Position numbers and translations under genes: made by a program
In this document: piece by piece, positions 1-8,757 of the stretch
Layout of the letters: each line of letters begins with the position of its first letter
How positions within the stretch are numbered: the stretch's first letter is position 1
Assembly: GCF_029360775.1 (NCBI RefSeq)
Contig: NZ_JARKMZ010000002.1
Span: 144,628 to 208,627, forward strand
Direction: 5' to 3'
DNA length: 64,000 nucleotides
Source: Daejeonella sp. H1SJ63
GTDB lineage: Bacteria; Bacteroidota; Bacteroidia; Sphingobacteriales; Sphingobacteriaceae
Notes under the pieces: model-generated
What the model saw: the letters and a program-made list of their open reading frames with translations, nothing else
Databases searched by the model: none
Told to the model about the DNA's origin: nothing

Positions 1-501
1 CCAATGAAGCGTAAATCACCTATAGCTGTCTTTATAGGGGCTTTTCCAGGTGCTTTGCCACCACTAATTGGTTATTTTGCGGCATTCAATGAGCCAAGGA
101 TTTCATGGATTCCTGTCATATTGTTTTTGATTCAGTTTGTCTGGCAGTTTCCGCATTTCTGGGCAATTGCCTGGGTATTGGATGAGGATTATAAGCGCGC
201 AGGTTTTCGCTTGCTCCCAACAACCTTTCAGGACAAAACAAGTGCAGTTCTTACCTTTGTCTCAACCATAATTTTAATACCGGTAAGTTTGATGCCTACT
301 TATCTGTTTAATCCTTCAGGACAAGCTTTTGGAGGAACTATTTATATGATTGTAGTATCAGGAATGGGTTTATATTTTGCTTTGCAAGCCTATAAATTAT
401 TGAAATCGCGGGATGTGCCATCAGCAAAGCGCTTAATGTATGCATCATTTTTCTACCTTCCGGTATTACAGCTAACCCTATTGTTTGATTTTATTGCATA
501 A
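1..501 (+). CDS. ctaB: Protoheme IX farnesyltransferase (heme O synthase), C-terminal part
   Basis: Only the C-terminal part is present; the reading frame is open to the first base, so the gene starts upstream and the ATG at position 4 is internal. Heme O synthase transfers a farnesyl group to heme b in the inner membrane for heme-copper oxidases. Visible family signs are the PMKRKSPIAVFIGAFPGALP stretch, the DEDYKRAGFRLLP segment (second aspartate region of the UbiA superfamily) and several hydrophobic helices. It is followed 9 bases later by cytochrome oxidase subunit genes, as expected for an oxidase biogenesis operon. Identification is firm; the missing N-terminus carries the first aspartate-rich motif, so completeness cannot be judged. 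Confidence 0.93.
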   Translation, partial: PMKRKSPIAVFIGAFPGALPPLIGYFAAFNEPRISWIPVILFLIQFVWQFPHFWAIAWVLDEDYKRAGFRLLPTTFQDKTSAVLTFVSTIILIPVSLMPTYLFNPSGQAFGGTIYMIVVSGMGLYFALQAYKLLKSRDVPSAKRLMYASFFYLPVLQLTLLFDFIA

Positions 502-510
502 TAAACAGCT

Positions 511-1092
511 ATGGAAACTGAAAATATTCTTACTGAAGACAAACAGAATTTAAAAGCTAAAAAGTTTTTAATGTGGCTTTTTATCATTTCATCATTTATG
601 ATGTTTGCAGCATTAACCAGTGGTTTTATTGTTTATACTGAGGGGAATGTTGAACGTGGGATCAAGGTATTACTGCCCAAAGCATTTATGTACAGTACAA
701 TGCTTATTATATTAAGCAGTATCACTGTTCATCTGGCTCAGGATTCTGCCAGAAAGTTGCAATTCGATAAGCAAAAGCTGTACATACTTGTAACAATATT
801 GTTGGCTGCGGGTTTCTTCTACAGCCAGATTACTGCATGGAAAGTTCTTTATGAGTCGGGGGCATATTTTGTAAACTATAATGCCTCACAGTCATTTATT
901 TATGTATTTACTGGAGCCCATTTGCTACATATTTTAATGGGGGTATTTTTCCTGATTTATGCATTTTTAGGTAAACTGAGGAATATTTCTCAGGCGCGTA
1001 ATCTGTTCAGGATGGAAGTTGCTTCCATTTTTTGGCATTTTATAGATATCCTATGGATTTATCTATATGTTTTCTTACTTTTGAATCAATAA
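511..1092 (+). CDS. Heme-copper oxidase subunit III family protein (first copy)
   Basis: A 193-residue inner-membrane protein with about five hydrophobic helices, matching the five-helix short form of cytochrome c oxidase subunit III. The GAHLLHILMGVFFLIYAF and FWHFIDILWIYLYVFLLL segments are characteristic of the family. Subunit III stabilises the catalytic core and holds no redox centre. It lies 9 bases after ctaB and 23 bases before a second, longer subunit III gene; the pairing of two subunit III paralogues is known in Bacteroidota oxidase clusters. The N-terminal 20 residues are charged and probably cytoplasmic. Which copy joins which oxidase complex cannot be told from sequence. Confidence 0.88.
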   Translation: METENILTEDKQNLKAKKFLMWLFIISSFMMFAALTSGFIVYTEGNVERGIKVLLPKAFMYSTMLIILSSITVHLAQDSARKLQFDKQKLYILVTILLAAGFFYSQITAWKVLYESGAYFVNYNASQSFIYVFTGAHLLHILMGVFFLIYAFLGKLRNISQARNLFRMEVASIFWHFIDILWIYLYVFLLLNQ

Positions 1093-1115
1093 CAAATCAT
1101 AATACTGTCATTTAA

Positions 1116-1805
1116 ATGAGTACTACTGTATCAAAACTTGATGAAATAAAAACTGACGCCTGGAGTGGCGGAAAGTCACCTTTTGCTGTAGAATATGGAA
1201 AAATCATGATGTGGTTTTTCTTATTATCTGATGCATTCACATTCTCTGCATTTCTGATTTATTACGGAGCTCAGCGTTTCAGTAAAATCAGCTGGCCTGA
1301 TCCGGATGTAGTATTCCAGTCAATCCCCGGGATTGCTGATCATGGATTCCCTCTTGTTTTTGTGGGTATCATGACCTTTATTCTGATCATGAGTTCTGTA
1401 ACTATGGTACTTGCTGTTGAGGCTGGTCACCGTAATTCTAAAAAAGAAGTTGTATGGTGGATGATCGCTACGATTGTCGGAGGATTTATGTTCCTTGGTT
1501 GCCAGGCTCTTGAGTGGTCTCACCTTCATCATGAAGGATACTGGTGGGGAAGTTTCCCGGCTTCATATACCGGTGTTGATACCGTTGGTGCCTTACAGTT
1601 TTCCAACCTTTTCTTTACAATTACAGGATTTCACGGATTCCACGTATTTACGGGAGTACTGATCAATATAATCATCTTATTAATGGTTATTAGTAATGTT
1701 TTCCAGAAAAGCGGATCTTACCTGATGGTTGAAAAAGTTGGCCTTTACTGGCACTTCGTTGACCTTGTTTGGGTATTCGTTTTCACATTTTTCTATTTAG
1801 TTTAA
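1116..1805 (+). CDS. ctaE: Cytochrome c oxidase subunit III (second copy)
   Basis: A 229-residue membrane protein with five predicted helices. The ITGFHGFHVFTGVLINIIIL segment and the C-terminal YWHFVDLVWVFVFTFFYLV are classic subunit III signatures. It belongs to the terminal oxidase that reduces oxygen to water in the inner membrane. It is encoded directly after the shorter paralogue and 20 bases before the subunit IV gene, so all are probably co-transcribed. The EWSHLHHEGYWWGSF loop is histidine- and tryptophan-rich. Subunits I and II are not in the window and presumably lie upstream of ctaB or elsewhere. Confidence 0.92.
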   Translation: MSTTVSKLDEIKTDAWSGGKSPFAVEYGKIMMWFFLLSDAFTFSAFLIYYGAQRFSKISWPDPDVVFQSIPGIADHGFPLVFVGIMTFILIMSSVTMVLAVEAGHRNSKKEVVWWMIATIVGGFMFLGCQALEWSHLHHEGYWWGSFPASYTGVDTVGALQFSNLFFTITGFHGFHVFTGVLINIIILLMVISNVFQKSGSYLMVEKVGLYWHFVDLVWVFVFTFFYLV

Positions 1806-1825
1806 TATTCTGATTATCTCATAAA

Positions 1826-2167
1826 ATGTCAGCAGAACACACACACGAAGAACATGCTCATGAGCATGAAGGAATGACCAAATCAAAGATCTGGCAGGTT
1901 TTCTTTTACCTTTTAGGAATTACCACTGTAGAATTTTTCATAGCTCTTTATATGATTCCGAAAGGATTGATTGGGCATGGAATTGGTAATTTTGCGTACA
2001 TCATTTTAACACTTGTTAAAGCTTATTATATTGTTGCATATTTTATGCACCTGAAATTTGAAAAATATGCGTTTAAAACAGGTATAGTTTTATCTCTGAT
2101 TTTCATCGTTTATTTTATCATCTTAATGTTAACTGAAGGATCTTATCAGTTCCTTCATGTAAATTAA
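1826..2167 (+). CDS. Cytochrome c oxidase subunit IV (prokaryotic type)
   Basis: A 113-residue protein with a His/Glu-rich N-terminal tail (about residues 4-16) and three hydrophobic helices, the usual layout of the small subunit IV of bacterial caa3-type oxidases. The central KAYYIVAYFMHLKFEKY stretch is typical of the family. The His-rich tail could bind metal, but that is inference. The stop codon overlaps the start of the SCO gene by one base (TAATG), indicating translational coupling within the oxidase operon. Confidence 0.88.
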   Translation: MSAEHTHEEHAHEHEGMTKSKIWQVFFYLLGITTVEFFIALYMIPKGLIGHGIGNFAYIILTLVKAYYIVAYFMHLKFEKYAFKTGIVLSLIFIVYFIILMLTEGSYQFLHVN

Positions 2168-2874
2168 TGAGTTCAACCTCATTCAAGATAAAAAAGATCC
2201 TGGTACTGTTGATATTACTTGCAGTACCGGGAACTTTATATTACCTCCTCAAAGAAAAAGGTCAGAATCGCTACAGACCTCTCCCTATTTATGGGAATAA
2301 GCAAGTTGCTAATACTTTTCATACCCGATTTGGTAAAAAGATTCCTGATACTATTTATCATGTAATAAGGGATTTTAAATCTCTTAATCAAAATGCCGAT
2401 TCGGTAAAGTTTCCTGCTGATAGTAATCAGATCACTGTTTTTAATTTCTTTTACACACGTTGTCCTTCGGCATGTACAGCAATGAACAGGGAAATGGAAA
2501 AGGTAGCGGGACAATATGCCAATAACAGGTTAATGAGATTTATTTCCATTAGTGTTGATCCTGAATACGACAATCCTGAAGTGCTGTCTAAATACAGTAA
2601 ACAGTTTACTGCAATCAACAAAAAGTGGGATTTTGTTAGTGCTGATAAGGACTTAGTGTTTTCAATGGCAAGAGAAGACTTCCTGGTTGATGCTATAGCT
2701 GATACGTCTCAAAAGCTTAATATTATTCATAGCCCTATGCTTATCCTCGTTGACCCTCAAAAAAGGATAAGAGGGTATTATGATTCCAGCAGAGGGAATG
2801 AGCAAACTGCACTTCTGATTGATGAAATAAAGGTTCTTATAACAGAGGAGCTTAGGAACGTAAAAGACCGTTAA
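2167..2874 (+). CDS. SCO1/SenC-type copper chaperone
   Basis: A 235-residue thioredoxin-fold protein with one N-terminal membrane anchor (about residues 9-26) and a periplasmic domain. The copper-binding CPSAC motif (Cys99 and Cys103) and a distal histidine (His188 in IIHSPMLILVD) are all present, so it should be able to bind copper. SCO proteins deliver copper to the CuA site of cytochrome c oxidase subunit II or keep its cysteines reduced. It is coupled to the subunit IV gene by a one-base overlap, which fits an assembly role for the neighbouring oxidase. Confidence 0.92.
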   Translation: MSSTSFKIKKILVLLILLAVPGTLYYLLKEKGQNRYRPLPIYGNKQVANTFHTRFGKKIPDTIYHVIRDFKSLNQNADSVKFPADSNQITVFNFFYTRCPSACTAMNREMEKVAGQYANNRLMRFISISVDPEYDNPEVLSKYSKQFTAINKKWDFVSADKDLVFSMAREDFLVDAIADTSQKLNIIHSPMLILVDPQKRIRGYYDSSRGNEQTALLIDEIKVLITEELRNVKDR

Positions 2875-2908
2875 AATAAATTCTGATTTCTCTGCGTTAT
2901 TATTTTTT

Positions 2909-3448
2909 ATGAACGATAAACTTACTTCACGCATTATCACAATAATTTCAATAGTAGTATTAATTGTTGTAGTAGTATTACAATCTAAAATTCTGAATGT
3001 TTTTCCTGATAAAGGATCCATTCCATCCTGGGTATTTTCGCTTCCAAAATTGAATGCAATTCTTAATGGAACTTGCAGCGTTTTGCTTTTGCTCTCTCTC
3101 TATTTTATAAAGAAGAAGAATATTCAGGCACATAAAAAGGTAAATATTTTAACATTTATACTCTCTTCACTTTTTCTTGTATCCTATATCATTTTTCACG
3201 CTACCGGTATAAAAACTACTTATGGTGGTGAGGGTAGCATTCGTATAGTCTATTATTTCATCCTGATCACTCACATCATACTTGCAGCTATAGTGCTTCC
3301 ATTAGTATTGTTCAGTTTTCAAAAAGGAATTCAGATGCAGGTTGAGAGTCATAAGAAGCTTGTACGCTGGACTTATCCGATATGGTTGTATGTTACCATT
3401 ACCGGTGTGATTGTCTATGTGATGATCTCGCCCTATTATAGTTTTTGA
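2909..3448 (+). CDS. DUF420 family integral membrane protein
   Basis: A 179-residue protein with five hydrophobic helices. The pattern of an N-terminal anchor, a His in FHATGIKTTYGG, another in LITHIILAAIVLPLVL and the HKKLVRWTYPIWLYVTITGV segment match DUF420 (YozB-like) proteins, which are regularly found beside cytochrome oxidase and SCO genes. The conserved histidines suggest heme or metal handling, but the function is not established. It is 34 bases downstream of the SCO gene in the same direction and probably belongs to the operon. Confidence 0.85.
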   Translation: MNDKLTSRIITIISIVVLIVVVVLQSKILNVFPDKGSIPSWVFSLPKLNAILNGTCSVLLLLSLYFIKKKNIQAHKKVNILTFILSSLFLVSYIIFHATGIKTTYGGEGSIRIVYYFILITHIILAAIVLPLVLFSFQKGIQMQVESHKKLVRWTYPIWLYVTITGVIVYVMISPYYSF

Positions 3449-3524
3449 TCAGAGTTTTAAGCCGGAAGAGCAGAATGAAATTCCGATTGCCCGTTATTGA
3501 TATGTTTAATTATCGTAAATAGCG

Positions 3525-3532
3525 TATCTTTG
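3525..3532 (+). promoter_or_regulatory. Candidate -7 box TATCTTTG
   Basis: Exact match to the Bacteroidota -7 consensus TAnnTTTG. It ends only four bases before the ATG at 3537, so a transcript starting here would have almost no leader. I see no clear -33 TTTG at the usual distance. Confidence 0.4.
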
Positions 3533-3536
3533 TGCC

Positions 3537-3812
3537 ATGAGATCTCTTAAAGTCTTTTTTGTAAGTTTATTATTGATCTTTTTCTCTCTGAGCTACCCGG
3601 AAGTAGCTGCTCAATGTTCAATGTGTACATTAAATGCTGAAAATTCTGTTCAGAATGGCAATACTGAAGGGAATGGATTAAATAATGGTATACTTTATCT
3701 TTTGGCAGCTCCTTATCTGGCAATAGCAGGTGTTGGCTTTCTTTGGTATAAGAAGTACAGACGTAAGAATGTCAATATGAATGTCAGAGGTGGTAAGATT
3801 AATCTGAATTAG
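3537..3812 (+). CDS. Small secreted/membrane protein with CSMC motif
   Basis: A 91-residue protein of unknown function. It starts with a signal-like hydrophobic stretch (residues 6-25, ending near VAAQ), then a CSMC pair of cysteines at about residues 27-30, a polar Asn-rich loop, a second hydrophobic helix (about 50-69) and a basic C-terminus. Small proteins of this shape occur near Bacteroidota oxidase clusters. The CxxC could bind metal or heme or form a disulfide, but this is inference. The ATG is required to give the signal sequence; a TAnnTTTG box lies just before it. Confidence 0.7.
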   Translation: MRSLKVFFVSLLLIFFSLSYPEVAAQCSMCTLNAENSVQNGNTEGNGLNNGILYLLAAPYLAIAGVGFLWYKKYRRKNVNMNVRGGKINLN

Positions 3813-3860
3813 AATTTCTATTTCAGAAGTTTTTCGTTCCTGTTATTAAAAAAATTATCA

Positions 3861-4268
3861 ATGGCTAAGACTTCCGTGCTATCCGCTGTTCTGCAATCCA
3901 AATGCCCAAGATGCAGAAGGGGCAAAATTTTTTCTGGCTCACTTTACGGGTTTAATTTCCAGAATACTAATGATAACTGCTCACATTGTAATATGAAATT
4001 TGAGATTGAGCCGGGCTATTTTTACGGAGCAATGTATGTTAGTTATGCCTTTGTAGTTGGCGAAATGCTTACTATAGGTCTTTTAACATATCTCATAACA
4101 GGTAATGATACCTCGCCATGGCTCTATATTGGAGTAATTTTGTCAGCAGTATTAATACTCAGCCCTATTAATTATCGTTATTCCAGAGTGTTGCTTCTTC
4201 ATTTTCTGACACCTAAAGTGAAATATAATCCGGAATACGATACAGATGATAAAGGTAGAAACATTTGA
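3861..4268 (+). CDS. DUF983 family membrane protein with zinc-ribbon-like cysteines
   Basis: A 135-residue protein with two CxxC pairs near the N-terminus (KCPRCRRGKIF and CSHCNMKF), the conserved EPGYFYGAMYVSYAF segment and two hydrophobic helices. This layout defines DUF983, a family of unknown function found widely in Bacteroidota and alphaproteobacteria. The four cysteines suggest a zinc ribbon on the cytoplasmic side. The 3' end overlaps the next gene by 23 bases in another frame. Confidence 0.85.
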   Translation: MAKTSVLSAVLQSKCPRCRRGKIFSGSLYGFNFQNTNDNCSHCNMKFEIEPGYFYGAMYVSYAFVVGEMLTIGLLTYLITGNDTSPWLYIGVILSAVLILSPINYRYSRVLLLHFLTPKVKYNPEYDTDDKGRNI

Positions 4269-4908
4269 TTTTTTAAATGACCTTGCTTGTAATAATGAGC
4301 GTAACTGGTTTCATCTGAATAAAGCAAGACATGATGCTGCACGTAAAGATGTACTGAATTTTACTGCTGAGCTGATACAGCATCTTTCCCAAATAGATCC
4401 CTTAATTCCAGAGAGTCTTGATCCCGGAAACTGTGTCATGAGAATTTATCGTGATATACGCTTCAGTAAGGATAAAACGCCCTATAAAGAGAATTTTGGC
4501 GCCGGTATCAGTCCCAATGGTAAAAATTTTATTGGCCCGGGATATTACCTGCACATTCAGCCGGATAAATGTTTTATAGCCGGAGGTTGCTGGATGCCTG
4601 AGCCTGAATTACTTCGTTCAATCAGGCAGGAGATCGACTATAATGGAGCAGATCTTCATACAATTATTGATAATTCAGCTTTTAAAGGATATTATGGTGT
4701 ACCCGAAAGCGATTATAAACTCAAAACAGCTCCAAAAGGATATGACGCTGATCATCCTGATGTTGAATTACTGAAACTGAAAAGTTTTACGTTCAGCCAT
4801 AAGTTAAGTGATAAGATTTTGATGAGTCCGGATGCCATTAAAGAAGTTGTAAATGGCTTTCAGATATTACATCCGTTTATTGCATTTTTGAGAAATGCTG
4901 TTTCCTAA
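4246..4908 (+). CDS. DUF2461 family protein
   Basis: A 220-residue soluble protein. Hallmarks of DUF2461/TIGR02453 are FDFLNDLACNNERNWFHLNK near the start, MRIYRDIRFSKDKTPYKENF and GPGYYLHIQPDKCFIAGG in the middle. The function is unknown. It overlaps the DUF983 gene by 23 bases and its own 3' end reaches to within 10 bases of the OmpA-like lipoprotein start, suggesting one transcript. No signal peptide is visible. Confidence 0.88.
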   Translation: MIKVETFDFLNDLACNNERNWFHLNKARHDAARKDVLNFTAELIQHLSQIDPLIPESLDPGNCVMRIYRDIRFSKDKTPYKENFGAGISPNGKNFIGPGYYLHIQPDKCFIAGGCWMPEPELLRSIRQEIDYNGADLHTIIDNSAFKGYYGVPESDYKLKTAPKGYDADHPDVELLKLKSFTFSHKLSDKILMSPDAIKEVVNGFQILHPFIAFLRNAVS

Positions 4909-4918
4909 ACTGATTTCT

Positions 4919-5755
4919 ATGAAGAGCCTTTTTGCGCCTGTATTTATTGTTTTAATTACCAGTTTCAGTTCATGTGTAATTACTTCACCTAAGAAGTATA
5001 ATGCCCTGCTGGCACAAAAAGATTCACTTTCACTTGGCTGGGAAGCTGCCAGAGTGAAGATAGAATCTCTGGAACAGGAAATTGCAAAACTGAAGACTGA
5101 TACTTCAGTACTAAGCGCCCGAATTTCTGATCTCAGTTCCATGATAAAGAAACTGGATGACAGCTATACTTCACTGCGTTCAAACACATCATCAGAAATC
5201 ACTAAATTATCTGCAGACCTGCAAAGAAGAGAAGCGCGCTTGAAAGAGGTAGAGGATATTTTGAAAAAGAGAGATGAAGCAACCAATGCACTTAAGAATA
5301 AATTGCAAAAGGCACTGCTTGGCTTTCAGCAAAGCGGACTTAGTGTGGATATCAGAAACGGGAAAGTATATGTTTCTCTGACTGATAAATTATTGTTCAG
5401 CAGTGGCAGCATTATAATTGATGATAAAGGGAAACTCGCGCTACAGGAACTTGCCAAAGTGCTTAAGACACAACCTGAAATTAATATTTCTGTTGAAGGA
5501 CATACTGATAATCAGAAAGTGGTAAACCTTGGACAGATAAAGGATAACTGGGACCTGAGTGTTTTACGTGCAACCTCGGTTGTAAGATATCTTACTGAAA
5601 CTGAGAAAATAGAGAACAGTCGTCTTACGGCAACGGGAAAAGGGGAGTTCCAGCCTGTTGAAGAAGGGACAAGCCCCGAAGTCAGAAGCCGTAACCGGAG
5701 GATTGAGATCGTTCTTTCTCCTAAACTTGATGAGCTTTACAATCTGATCAAATAA
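4919..5755 (+). CDS. OmpA-family peptidoglycan-binding lipoprotein
   Basis: The start at 4919 gives a clean lipoprotein signal ending in SFSSC (Cys at about residue 19); the upstream ATG at 4895 would add eight residues in front of the signal and overlaps the previous gene. The mature protein has a long coiled-coil section (about residues 35-135, heptad-rich with Glu/Lys/Leu) followed by an OmpA C-terminal domain with SVEGHTDNQKV and RSRNRRIEIVLSP motifs that bind diaminopimelate in peptidoglycan. It probably links the outer membrane to the cell wall. It ends 8 bases from the convergent rfbC gene. Confidence 0.9.
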   Translation: MKSLFAPVFIVLITSFSSCVITSPKKYNALLAQKDSLSLGWEAARVKIESLEQEIAKLKTDTSVLSARISDLSSMIKKLDDSYTSLRSNTSSEITKLSADLQRREARLKEVEDILKKRDEATNALKNKLQKALLGFQQSGLSVDIRNGKVYVSLTDKLLFSSGSIIIDDKGKLALQELAKVLKTQPEINISVEGHTDNQKVVNLGQIKDNWDLSVLRATSVVRYLTETEKIENSRLTATGKGEFQPVEEGTSPEVRSRNRRIEIVLSPKLDELYNLIK

Positions 5756-5763
5756 GAGGCCGG

Positions 5764-6315
5764 TCAGAAAGGACTTTTAACCTCGCTGAATAAAGGTAAA
5801 ACTTTGTCTTTTTCTGATAGGATAACCTCATCAGGACTGATACCCCAGTTAATATTCAGCTCAGGATCGTTCCACATTACTCCTATCTCGGATGTTTTGT
5901 TATATAGTCCTCCGGATACCTTGTAGGTAAATATCGTATTGTCTTCAAGAGTAACGAAGCCATGTAAGAAGCCGGGAGGGACCCAAAGCATTCGATGATT
6001 TTCGCCACTTAATTCGATGGCAACATGCTCGCCGTATGTGTCAGAATCTTTTCGGAAATCAACAGCAACGTCAATAACTTTTCCGTTAATAACCCTTACA
6101 AGCTTTCCCTGCGCAAATGGTGGGGTTTGGGCATGCAATCCTCTTAAGGTTCCTTTCTGTGACAGGGATTGATTGTCCTGAACGAAGCTGGCCTGAATGC
6201 CTGCTTCGTCAAATGATCGCTTGCTGTAACTTTCATAGAAGTATCCGCGCTCATCCTTCCAGATCTTTGGTTCAACAATGTAAAGATCTTTTATTTTGGT
6301 TTCTATAAAGTTCAT
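5764..6315 (-). CDS. rfbC: dTDP-4-dehydrorhamnose 3,5-epimerase
   Basis: A 183-residue cupin-fold enzyme that epimerises dTDP-4-dehydro-6-deoxyglucose at C3 and C5 on the way to dTDP-L-rhamnose. Recognisable blocks are WKDERGYFYESY, FVQDNQSLSQKGTLRGLHAQ (with the catalytic-region His), DVAVDFRKDSDTYG and WVPPGFLHGFVTLED. Length is normal. No other rml genes are adjacent, so the pathway is dispersed. The start overlaps the stop of the DUF4286 gene by four bases, suggesting coupling. Confidence 0.95.
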   Translation of the reverse strand: MNFIETKIKDLYIVEPKIWKDERGYFYESYSKRSFDEAGIQASFVQDNQSLSQKGTLRGLHAQTPPFAQGKLVRVINGKVIDVAVDFRKDSDTYGEHVAIELSGENHRMLWVPPGFLHGFVTLEDNTIFTYKVSGGLYNKTSEIGVMWNDPELNINWGISPDEVILSEKDKVLPLFSEVKSPF

Positions 6316-6620
6316 GGCTTGTCTATAAATTCCATGCTGGTAGCAAACAGAACAAACTTATTCAGAAATTGTTCCGGAAAATCTGATTGTATAGCATCAG
6401 CGTGTTTTTGCTGATATTCATTTATCTGTTCTAAGGTATCTGCAATGTACTGAACACAATAGGTCACTCCTTCATTTGGAGAATCAAGAACCTTAAGCAA
6501 ACGGTTTGAGATAAAGTATCCGGTGTTCATCACATTGGGGATATGCTCAGATCTCATCCAGTTCAACCATTCATTATGAATACTTTCGTCCAGAATTATG
6601 GTGACATTATATAAAATCAT
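6312..6620 (-). CDS. DUF4286 family protein
   Basis: A 102-residue protein matching the small DUF4286 family of Bacteroidota: MILYNVTIILDESIHNEWLN at the start, HIPNVMNTGYF and VQYIADTLEQINEYQQKHA in the middle. It has the look of a ferredoxin-like dimeric alpha/beta barrel fold. The function is unknown. It is translationally coupled to rfbC and lies downstream of the TPR gene on the same strand with a 36-base gap. Confidence 0.85.
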   Translation of the reverse strand: MILYNVTIILDESIHNEWLNWMRSEHIPNVMNTGYFISNRLLKVLDSPNEGVTYCVQYIADTLEQINEYQQKHADAIQSDFPEQFLNKFVLFATSMEFIDKP

Positions 6621-6656
6621 GCTGCGAATATAGGAATAGCTTTTAATATCTGCGGT

Positions 6657-8462
6657 TTAGCCTAATTTGTCGCCGCGCAGTTGCCGGAATCTTTTTCTGG
6701 CCTCAATCACAAAAATGCTGCCGGGATAATCACTTATAATTTTCTGAAAAAGTTCGCGGGCCTTTTCAGGCTGCTCCAGCCGGGTCTCATAAATATCCGC
6801 AAGCATGAATATTGCATCATCTCCCCAAAGTTCAGTGCTGTAATTATCAAGAATCTCCTGAAGTTCAGCAACTGCCTTTTGCAGTTCATTATTTTTAATG
6901 AATATTCTTGCTTTGGCCATTAATACATCGTCTGCAAGAGAGTTATTAGGGAATATTATATGCAGACTATCCAGTGATTTTATTGCGGCCTCGGATTCAT
7001 TTTTTAAGATGAACAGATCAGCCTTTGCATATTTTATAAGTGCTGCAGTGTCTGTTTCATTTTGCAGGTTATCAGAAATAAGCAGACTGAGATCGAGTGC
7101 ATCATTTGCAATCAGTTGCGATGTTGAGCTTTTTAAGACATCCAGCTGAGCCTTCGACCATGTAAAGTCGCCCTGGAAGTAAGCAAGTTTCGCATTTTTA
7201 AAGCGAGCTTCCTGACCAAGTATGTCATTTGTAAAAGCTTTTTCAACCTGACTATACAATAAAGCGGCCTCCCACATTTCTTCGCTAATCAGGTAGATAT
7301 CAGCAAGTTCTGTTTTGGCTTCGCCAATAACGAGTGGAGGGATGCCATTCAGTTCAATTAGTTTTTGGAGCTGTTCTGCTGCTTCTTTGGGCTTATTCAG
7401 ATAATAAGCCTGCAGCTTTGCAAGCTGTCTGATTGCGAAGGTAGTTCCTGCATTTCGTCCAAATTCATTTAATAATGACAGATAATCGCCCTCAAGTTTT
7501 TCCAGATCGGGTTTACTTAATTTTACTGATTTAAGCTGCTGAGCTCTGACATTTAGGAGGTCAACTCTTGCAGGGATGTAGTATCTGCCCTGTTGCCCTT
7601 TAGCCTTTAGATAGTTCAGAACCTCAATGGCCTGCTCATAAGCCTGATTTGCAATCAGAAGTCTGGATAATTCATAGATTCTCCCCCCGTCTTCTTTTAA
7701 TCTGCGATCAAGAGCCAGGCTTTGCCGTACAGCCATATCAAAATCTTTTTGCTGTACATATTGCCAGGTTAAAAACTCAGTCATAACCACATTCTGCGGA
7801 TCTTTCTGAAGCTTTCTTAAAATAGCAGATTTCAGGATGTCATAATCATTTCTGTCTTCAAGGATGCCGCCAAGCACATTTTGAGCCTGTTGTAGCGTCT
7901 GAGGATTGATACCTAAAAGCAGAATGTACTCCTGAATCAGCATGGTTTTATCTTTCCTGAACCTGTACAGGCTCAGAAGATCGTAGATAAAGGCATTTTC
8001 ATTATTAACCAGTTTTCTGCCGGTAATCAGGGTCTTTATTGAAAAATCATAGGCTTCAGCACGGTAAAAAGTAATTGCCAGATCTTTGACAGCGAATTCA
8101 TTTGCAGGCAGGTTTCGAATCAAATTGTTAAACCATTCTGAAGATTTAGATTCTTCACCCTTTTCCAGATAAACCCGTCCTATATCAACACTATAGGTAA
8201 ACACTTCAGGATGGCTTTTCATCTGAGTCCGGGCCAGCTTTTCGGCCTCATTGTATTGCCTTGTTTTTAGCAGGCTATTGAAGTATGGATCGTAAAAACT
8301 TAAATTTTTAGTACTGTTGAATAATTTCTCATAAATGACAGCAGCTTTTTCGAAATCACCGGTCTGATAGTACTGAACGGCCAGAGCTTCTTCTGTACTT
8401 AACTGAGCTTTTGTGCTTAGTGATGTCATAACTATGAAAAGAAATAAAAGAGTTTTTTTCAT
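6657..8462 (-). CDS. Secreted TPR-repeat protein
   Basis: A 601-residue protein with an N-terminal signal peptide (residues 1-19, cleavage likely after TKA) followed almost entirely by tetratricopeptide-like helical repeats, for example around residues 20-70, 235-300 and the C-terminal third, ending in a KARELFQKIISDYPGSIFV repeat. It is probably periplasmic and acts as a protein-protein scaffold, but no partner is evident. The C-terminal repeats resemble the outer-membrane lipoprotein/TolA-binding type of TPR. I do not recognise a named family. Confidence 0.8.
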   Translation of the reverse strand: MKKTLLFLFIVMTSLSTKAQLSTEEALAVQYYQTGDFEKAAVIYEKLFNSTKNLSFYDPYFNSLLKTRQYNEAEKLARTQMKSHPEVFTYSVDIGRVYLEKGEESKSSEWFNNLIRNLPANEFAVKDLAITFYRAEAYDFSIKTLITGRKLVNNENAFIYDLLSLYRFRKDKTMLIQEYILLLGINPQTLQQAQNVLGGILEDRNDYDILKSAILRKLQKDPQNVVMTEFLTWQYVQQKDFDMAVRQSLALDRRLKEDGGRIYELSRLLIANQAYEQAIEVLNYLKAKGQQGRYYIPARVDLLNVRAQQLKSVKLSKPDLEKLEGDYLSLLNEFGRNAGTTFAIRQLAKLQAYYLNKPKEAAEQLQKLIELNGIPPLVIGEAKTELADIYLISEEMWEAALLYSQVEKAFTNDILGQEARFKNAKLAYFQGDFTWSKAQLDVLKSSTSQLIANDALDLSLLISDNLQNETDTAALIKYAKADLFILKNESEAAIKSLDSLHIIFPNNSLADDVLMAKARIFIKNNELQKAVAELQEILDNYSTELWGDDAIFMLADIYETRLEQPEKARELFQKIISDYPGSIFVIEARKRFRQLRGDKLG

Positions 8463-8757
8463 AAGTATGCGTTTATTAAAGTTGCCATATCCATAAAGTT
8501 AATGCTAATACATTGAAAACTATACAGCTGATGGATATATTGTCTGGTTTCAAAATTGTTGTTGATTTTGCCGAATGAACGTGTAGTTTAAATGTTACGA
8601 TAAGATCGGTATGATTTTAAATGAATTTATTACCTTGAGTTCTTAGTATTAACCAAGGTCTCATTTTACTTCTTTTTAGGTAAGTATATGTAGTTGCAGC
8701 ATCAATTAATGATGTTGATTGTAAAATTTTGGGCTTGATTTTATATAGAACCGGAGA
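8463..8757. other. Divergent intergenic region, 295 bases
   Basis: AT-rich spacer between the minus-strand TPR gene and the plus-strand S9-like gene, so it should carry promoters in both directions. I find no convincing TAnnTTTG box with a -33 partner. A purine-rich GGAG precedes the ATG at 8758 by four bases. No ORF, hairpin or repeat stands out. Confidence 0.5.
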
